Shown here: positions 1 through 5,892 of the stretch, in pieces | How the letters are laid out: every line of letters begins with the position of its first letter | How positions within the stretch are numbered: the stretch's first letter is position 1 | The notes under the pieces: generated by a model | Databases searched by the model: none | Told to the model about the DNA's origin: nothing | The model's input: only the letters and a program-made list of their open reading frames with translations | Made by a program: the position numbers and the translations under genes | DNA from: Anaerolineales bacterium | GTDB taxonomy: Bacteria > Chloroflexota > Anaerolineae > Anaerolineales > DRMV01 | Length of the DNA: 5,892 nucleotides | Assembly (NCBI GenBank): GCA_015484985.1 | Contig: WFUL01000073.1 | Location: 1-5,892 of the forward strand | Direction: 5' to 3'

Positions 1-137
1 CCATTGAAACCCTACGCGCTCACGCGGACCGACGCTTGCAAAGCCGCTTCGAGGCTGGCGAATTCATCTGGGACGAGGACCTGGCTCCTGCTTTCCCCCC
101 CCAGACCTTCTGGTATCTGTATGGTCAGCCTCGATGA
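1..137 (+). CDS. C-terminal end of an unrecognised protein (partial, 5' end outside window)
   Basis: An open frame runs from base 3 to a TGA at 135-137 on the plus strand and has no start inside the window, so only the last 44 residues are visible. The tail is arginine-rich at first (LRAHADRRLQSRFEAG) and ends with an aromatic, proline-rich stretch (FIWDEDLAPAFPPQTFWYLY, then GQPR). I do not recognise the family. It is believed to be coding because a GC hairpin follows the stop within 10 bases, as expected at a gene end, and because no other frame here gives a plausible gene. It is convergent with the minus-strand cupin gene. A run of eight C at 95-102 lies inside the frame, so a one-base sequencing or replication slip there would change the last 12 or so residues. 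Confidence 0.6.
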   Translation, partial: IETLRAHADRRLQSRFEAGEFIWDEDLAPAFPPQTFWYLYGQPR

Positions 138-146
138 TGCACATTC

Positions 147-172
147 ATGAGGCGGCGCCTTTGCCGCCTCAT
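147..172. terminator. GC hairpin between convergent genes, likely bidirectional terminator
   Basis: A perfect 10-bp stem (147-156 with 163-172, ATGAGGCGGC against its complement) closes a six-base loop. It sits 9 bases after the stop of the plus-strand gene and 4 bases after the stop of the minus-strand cupin gene, the usual place for a shared terminator. On the plus strand the stem is followed by a moderately T-rich stretch (ATTTATT within CGATTTATTGG). On the minus strand the following bases are not T-rich, so termination in that direction is less certain. The core and flanks resemble the larger hairpin at 5478-5524. Confidence 0.65.
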
Positions 173-176
173 CGAT

Positions 177-509
177 TTATTGGCGACTCCGTAAGTCTTC
201 CCGTCGCGGGCTGAACACATCCAGGACCCGTGCGCCCTGGGGCCCGGCCTGGGCCGCGTGGCGGGCGTTGGGAGGCACCACGGCCACCATCCCCGGGGTG
301 AGCACCTTCTCCTCGCCTTCGATGGAAAAACGCAACTCGCCCTCCAGTACCACGGTGATTTGCTCGTGGGGATGCGCGTGCTCCGGCACCACCACGTTGG
401 GCTCCAGGTCCACGTACGAAAGGCTCATACGCTCCCCACCCAGCACCCGAAACCGGGTCCCGGCCAGGGGCGACTTGATGGGCAACTCATCGAGGTGATA
501 GAAGGGCAT
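177..509 (-). CDS. Small single-domain cupin protein, metal-binding
   Basis: This 110-residue protein is a single cupin barrel. Cupin motif 1 is PEHAHPHEQ at about residues 42-50 followed by VLEGEL, giving probable metal ligands His44, His46 and Gln50 (or Glu49). Motif 2 is PGMVAVVPPNARH at 72-84, supplying His84. There is no signal peptide or membrane segment, so it should be cytosolic. The HxHPHEQ pattern and the length of about 110 residues resemble KdgF-type cupins, which act on unsaturated uronates, but many small cupins share this pattern and no sugar-acid genes are nearby. The substrate is therefore unknown. The ATG at 507-509 is preceded by a perfect AGGAGG (515-520) with a 5-base spacer. 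It starts 12 bases after the gatB stop and is last in the operon, just before the hairpin at 147-172. Confidence 0.9.
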   Translation of the reverse strand: MPFYHLDELPIKSPLAGTRFRVLGGERMSLSYVDLEPNVVVPEHAHPHEQITVVLEGELRFSIEGEEKVLTPGMVAVVPPNARHAAQAGPQGARVLDVFSPRREDLRSRQ

Positions 510-521
510 GGGAACCTCCTC

Positions 522-1946
<1,425 letters not shown>

Positions 1947-1967
1947 GAAGAACCTCCCGCGTTCAGA

Positions 1968-2297
1968 CTACTCGCGCACCGCACGGAGCAGGAAGCCCGC
2001 TCCCGCACCGATGAGGATGGACGCCCAGATGGACACGCGCGCATATCCCAGATTCCGGGCCAGCAAGGCCACACCCAGGGCCAGAAGCACACCCCCCAAC
2101 ACGAAACTCCCTTCCCGACGGGTCTGGAAGCGCTGCACCACCATTTGCGCGCCCCAGACCACGAGAATCAAGGGCCACAGCTGGAAGAGCCAATCCAGCA
2201 CCCCGGGGAGTGGGCGCGGAAAGGCCACCCCGGCCTCGGCCAATCCCCAGGCCAGCAGGAAAAGGCCAAGCAAAATCCAGGTCAGACGACGGGGCAT
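1968..2297 (-). CDS. Small four-helix membrane protein, DUF5668 / LiaF N-terminal type
   Basis: This 109-residue protein is almost entirely hydrophobic, with four predicted membrane helices at about residues 7-20, 34-54, 64-82 and 88-105. A short charged loop (RFQTRREG, 56-63) links helices 2 and 3. The order GLFLLAWGL, then LWPLILVVWG, then GGVLLALGVALLARNLG, matches the LiaI/LiaF-like transmembrane region (DUF5668), whose members sit in the membrane and in some Firmicutes modulate stress sensing. The C-terminal extramembrane LiaF domain is absent. The ATG at 2295-2297 is chosen over an in-frame start 66 bases upstream. It has AGGAGG at the right distance, and the longer form would add a hydrophilic, Cys/Arg-rich leader lying inside the end of gatA. 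It sits between gatA (10-base gap) and gatB (21-base gap), so it is cotranscribed with them. Its function here is unknown. Confidence 0.82.
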   Translation of the reverse strand: MPRRLTWILLGLFLLAWGLAEAGVAFPRPLPGVLDWLFQLWPLILVVWGAQMVVQRFQTRREGSFVLGGVLLALGVALLARNLGYARVSIWASILIGAGAGFLLRAVRE

Positions 2298-2303
2298 CCC
2301 CAC

Positions 2304-2309
2304 CCTCCT
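2304..2309 (-). promoter_or_regulatory. Ribosome binding site that sets the start of the membrane-protein gene
   Basis: On the minus strand the sequence reads TAGGAGGGTGGGGATG. AGGAGG lies six bases before the ATG at 2297, and its first two bases are the last two of the gatA stop codon TAG. This supports the 109-residue start and suggests translational coupling to gatA. Confidence 0.75.
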
Positions 2310-3894
2310 AATCAAGGCGACTCGGCACGGGCAACGGCCCGCCCACGGCCTGCTCGTAGGCATAGGCGGCCCGCAGGAGCAGGTCCTCGCGGAAGTCCGG
2401 TGCGATGAACTGCACGCTCAAGGGCAGGCCCTGCCGATTCAGACCCGCAGGCACCGCGATGGCCGGCACCCCCGCGTGGTTCGCGGCCACCAGGAGCTGG
2501 TCCATATACTGCATGAGCACCGTATCGCCGTACACTTCGCCCACCCGGAAAGCCGGCGTGGGCGTGGTCGGCCCCAGGAGCACGTCCAGCCGATACGGGC
2601 CTTCGGGGTCGAAGATGCGCTCGAAATCCCGGCGAATGAGGGTGCGCACCCGCAGCGCGCGCTCGTAATACCGCTGGCTGTACTGGGCCGCGCTCACGTA
2701 CATCCCCATGAGAATGCGCACCTTGGGTTGCAGGCCGAAGCCCTGCCCCCGGGTCTTGCGGTACATCTCCCAGAAGTCCTCCACCGGCTCGGGGGTGCGG
2801 TAGCCGTACTTCACGCCATCGTAACGGTGCAGGTTGGACGCGGCCTCCACCCGGGAAATCACGAAGTACGCGGGAATGCCGTATTCCAGATGGGGCAGGG
2901 GCACGTCGTCCACGATGTCCGCGTCCAGGTCCGCGAGCAGGTCCGCGGCCTTGCGCACCGCGGCCTCAATTTCCGGGTCAATGCGGGTCTCCACCAGTTC
3001 CCCGGTGGCCTGGTCCACGTAGGTGATGCGGAACATATCGGGGGAAAGGCCGATGCGCAGGCCCCGCACGCCCTTGTGCATCTCCGCGAGGTAGTCAGGC
3101 ACCGGCCGGGTCGCGGCCGTTGCGTCGTACCGGTCCGGCCCGGCCATCACCTGCAGGGCCAGGGCCGCGTCGGTCACCGTGCGGGTGATGGGACCCACGG
3201 TGTCCAGGGACGAGGCGAAGGCAATCAGGCCGTATCGGGAGACCCGGCCATAGGTGGGCTTGAGCCCCACCACCCCGCAAAAGGCCGCGGGCTGGCGGAT
3301 GGACCCCGCGGTATCCGTGCCCACGGAAAGGGGACCCATCCCCGCGGCCACCGCGGCCGCGCTCCCGCTGGAGGACCCACCGGGCACCCGGTCCAGGTCC
3401 CAGGGATTGCGGGGCGCGGGCTGATAGGCCGTGGATTCCCCCGAAGAGCCAAAGGTGAACTCGTCCAGGTTGACCTTGCCCAGCACCACCGCGCCCGCGG
3501 CTTCCAGCCGGGCGACCGCGGTTGCGGTATAGGGCGCGATGTACTCGTACAGAATGCGGGACCCCGCGGTGGCCCGCACGCCTTCCACGGTGAGGATATC
3601 CTTGACGGTGATGGGCACGCCCGCGAGGGGCCCGGGGTCCTCGCCGGCGGCCACGCGGCGGTCGATGGCCTCGGCCTGCCGGCGGGCCCGTTCCTCGGTC
3701 AGGGTGATGAACGCGTGCACGCCGGGATGCTGCCGATGCAGGGCTTCGGGGTCCTCGCCGGGAGCCAGGAGCCGGACGGAGGCCCCTTCCACCGCGCGGA
3801 TGCGCTCCAACACGGCTTCCAGGACGTCCCGGGCCGACGCCTTTCCGGCCCGAACGGCTTGGGCGATGTCCCACGCGGTCGCGGTGTAGTCCAT
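2308..3894 (-). CDS. gatA: Aspartyl/glutamyl-tRNA(Asn/Gln) amidotransferase subunit A
   Basis: GatA is the amidase-signature glutaminase of GatCAB, releasing ammonia that is passed to GatB for amidation of Glu-tRNA(Gln) or Asp-tRNA(Asn). The Lys-Ser-Ser triad is visible: Lys98 in GVPITVKDI, Ser174 in PGGSSSGSAAAVA and nucleophile Ser198 in GTDTAGSIRQPA. The signature FCGVVGLKPTYGRVSRYGL follows. One position of the nucleophile loop is Ala196 where most GatA proteins have Gly (DTAGS rather than DTGGS), a variant seen in other amidase-signature enzymes. At 528 residues it is about 40 longer than the usual GatA of about 485. The excess maps to a segment near residues 38-58 and another near 290-305. 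The ATG at 3892-3894 has GGAGG (3900-3904) five bases upstream. It heads the gatA-membrane protein-gatB-cupin cluster and probably has its own promoter. Confidence 0.97.
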   Translation of the reverse strand: MDYTATAWDIAQAVRAGKASARDVLEAVLERIRAVEGASVRLLAPGEDPEALHRQHPGVHAFITLTEERARRQAEAIDRRVAAGEDPGPLAGVPITVKDILTVEGVRATAGSRILYEYIAPYTATAVARLEAAGAVVLGKVNLDEFTFGSSGESTAYQPAPRNPWDLDRVPGGSSSGSAAAVAAGMGPLSVGTDTAGSIRQPAAFCGVVGLKPTYGRVSRYGLIAFASSLDTVGPITRTVTDAALALQVMAGPDRYDATAATRPVPDYLAEMHKGVRGLRIGLSPDMFRITYVDQATGELVETRIDPEIEAAVRKAADLLADLDADIVDDVPLPHLEYGIPAYFVISRVEAASNLHRYDGVKYGYRTPEPVEDFWEMYRKTRGQGFGLQPKVRILMGMYVSAAQYSQRYYERALRVRTLIRRDFERIFDPEGPYRLDVLLGPTTPTPAFRVGEVYGDTVLMQYMDQLLVAANHAGVPAIAVPAGLNRQGLPLSVQFIAPDFREDLLLRAAYAYEQAVGGPLPVPSRLD

Positions 3895-3950
3895 GAGCGC
3901 CTCCAGGAAAATTCCGATATCCTCACAATAAGGACTTCGTATCCTCGTTG

Positions 3951-3956
3951 ATTATA
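3951..3956 (-). promoter_or_regulatory. gatA: Probable -10 box of the gatA operon promoter
   Basis: The minus strand carries a perfect TATAAT 56 bases before the gatA start, in the 112-base gap after rarA. No good -35 match is found; TTCGTT 18 bases upstream is weak, and there is no extended TGn element. The predicted transcription start near 3944 would leave a 5' leader of about 50 bases. No clear terminator separates rarA from this site, so read-through from rarA is also possible. Confidence 0.5.
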
Positions 3957-4006
3957 ACGGCCTTTCTGCAGGAGAACGAATCCCTGGACGGGCCGACGGT
4001 CACCCG

Positions 4007-5338
4007 CTATTCCTCACGTCTCCCCCACCACTTCCGCAGGCGCTCCGCGATTTCCCGCTCATAGCCCTGGTCGGAGGGAATGTAGAAGCGCGCCTCCCGG
4101 GCTTCGGGCGGTCGGTAGACCTGCCGCACGAAGTGGTCCGGGTGGGCATGGGGGTACTCGTACCCCTCGCCGTGCCCCAGGGCCTTCCGGTCCCGATGGG
4201 CGTCCCGCAGGTGCAGGGGCACTTCACCCACACCGTGTTCCCGGATGAAATCCAGGGCTTTGAAAATCGCACCCACGCGATTGGACTTGGGCGCGGTGGC
4301 CAGGTACAGGGTAGCCTGGGCCAGGTGGTAAATGCCTTCCGGCAGGCCCGTCCATTCGAAGGCCTGGGCCGCAGCCGCAGTGTGCACCAGGGCCATGGGG
4401 TCGGCCAAACCCACGTCTTCCGCAGCCAGGATGAGTAACCGGCGCAGGATGAAGCGGGGATCCTCACCCGCCTCCAGCATGACCGCGAGCCAGTACAGGG
4501 CCGCGTCAGGGTCGGAGCCTCGCACAGACTTAATGAACGCGGAAATCACGTCATAGTGCATGTCTCCGGCCTTGTCGTAGCGTACGGCCCGCTTTTGGAG
4601 CACCTGCTGCATCCATGGCAGGTCGATATGGCGGATACCGCCGGGGTCCGGATCCCGACTTTCCACCGCGAGTTCCAACACATTCAACGCCCGCCGTGCG
4701 TCACCGCCCGCGGCCCGGGCCAGGAAGTCCAGGGCTTCATTGGTGACCTGGACCTTCTGCCCACCGTACCCACGTGGGTCGGCCAGAGCCCGTTCCAGTA
4801 AGGCGCGGATGTGTTCCGGCGAGAGAGGATGGAGTTGGAAGACCTGGGAACGGGAGACCAAAGGCGCGATAACTTCGAAGTAGGGGTTCTCCGTAGTCGC
4901 GCCGATGAAAATCACGGTTCCGTCCTCGACATAGGGCAACAAGGCATCCTGCTGGGCCTTGTTCCAGCGGTGGACCTCGTCCACGAAGAGCACTGTGGGC
5001 CGGCCGTAGTACTTGCGTTGTTCTTGTGCCTCTTCAATGGCTTTTTTCAGGTCGGCCTTACCGGCAAAGACCGCGGAGAGCTGAATGAAGTGGGCATCCC
5101 AAGACCGAGCCAGCAAGCGGGCCAGGGTGGTCTTACCCGTACCCGGCGGTCCCCAGAGGATAAGGGAAGGAAACCCGCGGCCGGTCTCCATGGCCCGGCG
5201 CAGGGGCCTGCCCGGTCCCACCAGGTGCTCCTGGCCTACGAATTCGTCCAAGGAGCGTGGCCGCATCCGGGCCGCCAGGGGCATGTGGCGCTCCCGCTCC
5301 TTTTGGACACGATGGTCGAAAAGGTCGGATGGAGTCAA
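4007..5338 (-). CDS. rarA: Replication-associated recombination protein A (RarA/MgsA, AAA+ ATPase)
   Basis: RarA is the bacterial homologue of Mgs1/WRNIP1, a tetrameric clamp-loader-like AAA+ ATPase acting at stalled forks and DNA ends in the cytoplasm. The 443-residue length is normal. Walker A is GPPGTGKTT at 63-71 and Walker B LFVDEVHRWNK at 117-127. Sensor 1 is GATTENP at 146-152 and the sensor 2 region GGDARRALN is at 211-219. The C-terminal tetramerisation half includes KSVRGSDPDAALYWLAVMLE and EDVGLADPMAL, both family hallmarks. The start is TTG at 5336-5338, chosen because the family-typical DLF...PLAARMRPRSLDEFVGQ leader begins there and an in-frame TGA lies 30 bases further upstream. 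The TTG has no clear Shine-Dalgarno site. ATG codon 19 (5282-5284) has GGGAG six bases upstream and is an alternative start. It lies between gatC and gatA on the same strand. Confidence 0.95.
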   Translation of the reverse strand: MTPSDLFDHRVQKERERHMPLAARMRPRSLDEFVGQEHLVGPGRPLRRAMETGRGFPSLILWGPPGTGKTTLARLLARSWDAHFIQLSAVFAGKADLKKAIEEAQEQRKYYGRPTVLFVDEVHRWNKAQQDALLPYVEDGTVIFIGATTENPYFEVIAPLVSRSQVFQLHPLSPEHIRALLERALADPRGYGGQKVQVTNEALDFLARAAGGDARRALNVLELAVESRDPDPGGIRHIDLPWMQQVLQKRAVRYDKAGDMHYDVISAFIKSVRGSDPDAALYWLAVMLEAGEDPRFILRRLLILAAEDVGLADPMALVHTAAAAQAFEWTGLPEGIYHLAQATLYLATAPKSNRVGAIFKALDFIREHGVGEVPLHLRDAHRDRKALGHGEGYEYPHAHPDHFVRQVYRPPEAREARFYIPSDQGYEREIAERLRKWWGRREE

Positions 5339-5434
5339 GGCACTACTACCCGTTTCGTTTCCGTAAACTCACAAACATGCTCCAGGCCGCTCTCTCGGTC
5401 TAACATCAACCCTCTCGTGAGATAGCACACTTGT

Positions 5435-5440
5435 ATTGTA
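5435..5440 (-). promoter_or_regulatory. rarA: Possible -10 box of the rarA promoter
   Basis: TACAAT on the minus strand lies downstream of the terminator-like repeat at 5478-5524 and 96 bases before the rarA TTG. A promoter is expected here if the repeat stops transcription from gatC. No acceptable -35 hexamer is present at 16-18 bases, so this rests on one hexamer and position. Confidence 0.25.
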
Positions 5441-5477
5441 GCCTGAATTGGGCGCGGGACCGCAGGAAAGAAAAACA

Positions 5478-5524
5478 AACAACAAATTGATGGGGCGGCT
5501 TCGCCGCCCCATCAATTTGTTGTT
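5478..5524 (-). terminator. Strong rho-independent terminator, perfect 22-bp inverted repeat
   Basis: Bases 5478-5499 are exactly complementary to 5503-5524 around a TTC (minus strand GAA) loop. The inner part is GGGGCGGC/GCCGCCCC and the outer part is AT-rich (AACAACAAATTGAT). On the minus strand the stem is followed by a U-rich tract, TTGTTTTTCTTT, which is the classic terminator arrangement for transcription coming from gatC. On the plus strand no T-run follows. It would end a gatC transcript, or a short RNA begun within the spacer, before rarA. Confidence 0.8.
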
Positions 5525-5591
5525 GCACTTGCGGCTCTGTACCGGAAAAACTATGCGAAGGTGTAAAAACCTTTCCATAATCCACGTAGAA

Positions 5592-5608
5592 CAGCGGGTC
5601 GCCCGCTG
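5592..5608. other. 7-bp GC hairpin in the gatC-rarA spacer
   Basis: CAGCGGG (5592-5598) pairs exactly with CCCGCTG (5602-5608) around a three-base loop. No T-run follows on either strand, so it is unlikely to be an independent terminator. It could be a stem within an untranslated or small RNA that ends at the repeat 5478-5524. Confidence 0.4.
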
Positions 5609-5649
5609 CGTCGAAGTTCGTTCCATATGTTTCACTTTTCAAAAGACTT

Positions 5650-5655
5650 AGTATA
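5650..5655 (-). promoter_or_regulatory. Possible -10 box inside the gatC-rarA spacer
   Basis: TATACT on the minus strand sits 70 bases after the gatC stop. TTGCAG at 5671-5676 would be the -35 element with a short 15-base spacer. Transcription would begin near 5643 and meet the terminator at 5524-5478, giving a transcript of about 165 bases with no convincing coding frame. It is weak evidence for a short RNA. Confidence 0.25.
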
Positions 5656-5725
5656 ACCATACAACACGGACTGCAAGATGGCCGAGGGGAATCACAAAAT
5701 CCGTTGGGATTCTCCCCAATCGGCA

Positions 5726-5892
5726 TCATTCCCCCGTAAGGGCCTGGGTTCGCCGGGTATCGGGCACGACAAAGTAACCGTCCTCTTCCTCGGGTGCCAG
5801 ATCCCGCAAACGTTCGGGATGGGGATAAGGACGTACTTCGTCCTCCCGAAGCGACGCCCGGTCTTCGGAGCGATAGGGTACACCATGGGAGG
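5726..5892 (-). CDS. gatC: Aspartyl/glutamyl-tRNA(Asn/Gln) amidotransferase subunit C (3' part, cut by window edge)
   Basis: Reading the minus strand from base 5890, 54 codons lead to a TGA at 5726-5728, with the start outside the window. The peptide contains SLREDEVRPYPHPERLRDLA, then PEEEDGYFVVPDTRRTQAL. This matches the conserved end of GatC: an L-R-E-D-x-V-R-P segment, a stretch of about ten residues ending in Ala-Pro, and a G-[YF]-F-x-V-P motif. GatC (usually about 95 residues) wraps around the GatA-GatB interface and stabilises the complex. Here the last half or so is present and intact. It is on the same strand as gatA and gatB, but is separated from gatA by the terminator-like repeat and rarA. 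A competing frame over the same bases gives a low-complexity peptide without family features. Confidence 0.9.
   Translation of the reverse strand, partial: SHGVPYRSEDRASLREDEVRPYPHPERLRDLAPEEEDGYFVVPDTRRTQALTGE

Larger units (their letters stand above)
5339..5725. other. 387-base intergenic region between gatC and rarA, structured, no confident gene
   Basis: No convincing protein gene is seen here. The stretch is distinctly more AT-rich than the flanking genes. Reading on the minus strand from the gatC stop, it holds these elements: an imperfect hairpin near 5686-5717, which includes a small AATCC/GGATT stem-loop; a TATACT -10-like box at 5650-5655; a 7-bp hairpin at 5592-5608; the 22-bp inverted repeat with U-rich tail at 5478-5524; a TACAAT -10-like box at 5435-5440; and a 10-codon upstream reading frame at 5346-5378 just before rarA. 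Open frames crossing it run through the terminator-like repeat and are treated as chance. Confidence 0.6.

Noticed and set aside
1968..2363. 131-residue version of the membrane protein with an earlier start
   Set aside because: The added 22 residues lie inside the gatA end and are hydrophilic and Arg/Cys-rich; the ATG at 2297 has the ribosome site.
3895..4006. Terminator after rarA
   Set aside because: Only short GGG/CCC pairings are present and there is no U-run, so I do not call one.
5448..5651. 67-codon plus-strand frame in the gatC-rarA spacer
   Set aside because: It crosses the same inverted repeat, has no ribosome site and no recognisable features.
5686..5717. Imperfect GGGGA/TCCCC hairpin just after the gatC stop as a terminator
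   Set aside because: The stem has a bulge, the loop is long and no U-tract follows on the minus strand; the repeat at 5478-5524 is a far better terminator.
5406..5729. 107-codon minus-strand frame whose ATG overlaps the gatC stop (ATGA)
   Set aside because: The overlap looks like translational coupling, but the frame runs through the 22-bp inverted repeat and its U-rich tail, and the protein is not recognisable. A segment such as FDAAGDPLFYVDYG looks protein-like, so a decayed remnant cannot be excluded.

Overview
The window looks like a GC-rich bacterial chromosome. Nearly all of it is one minus-strand block of housekeeping genes. The conserved genes are the GatCAB tRNA-dependent amidotransferase subunits (GatC tail, GatA, GatB) and the replication-stress ATPase RarA. 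GatCAB implies that the organism makes Gln-tRNA and/or Asn-tRNA by the indirect route. High GC, short intergenic gaps, strong AGGAGG-type ribosome sites and the flavour of the proteins would fit a Chloroflexota (Anaerolineae-like) bacterium, but that placement is inference from memory of family sequences and is weak.

Layout, left to right. Bases 3-137 hold the C-terminal end of an unrecognised plus-strand gene, followed by a GC hairpin at 147-172. That hairpin separates it from the convergent minus-strand block. Read in its own direction (right to left), the block is: the gatC 3' end (5726-5892, cut by the window edge); a 387-base intergenic stretch with a perfect 22-bp inverted repeat and U-rich tail that looks like a terminator; rarA (4007-5338, TTG start); a 112-base gap with a good -10 box; gatA (2308-3894); a four-helix membrane protein of the DUF5668/LiaF-N type (1968-2297); gatB (522-1946); and a small cupin (177-509).

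The last four genes are packed with gaps of 10-21 bases, so gatA-membrane protein-gatB-cupin almost certainly form one transcript. GatA releases ammonia from Gln (or Asn), and GatB activates the misacylated Glu-tRNA(Gln) or Asp-tRNA(Asn) and receives that ammonia. GatC clamps the two together. It is unusual that gatC lies upstream of rarA, behind a terminator-like hairpin, rather than directly in front of gatA. The roles of the membrane protein and the cupin in this operon cannot be read from the sequence.

I found no CRISPR array, mobile element, phage gene, tRNA or rRNA, and nothing I would call a new biological system. The most interesting features are the split gat locus, two related intergenic hairpins, the structured gatC-rarA spacer that could encode a short RNA, and the rarA translation start, which has no Shine-Dalgarno site.
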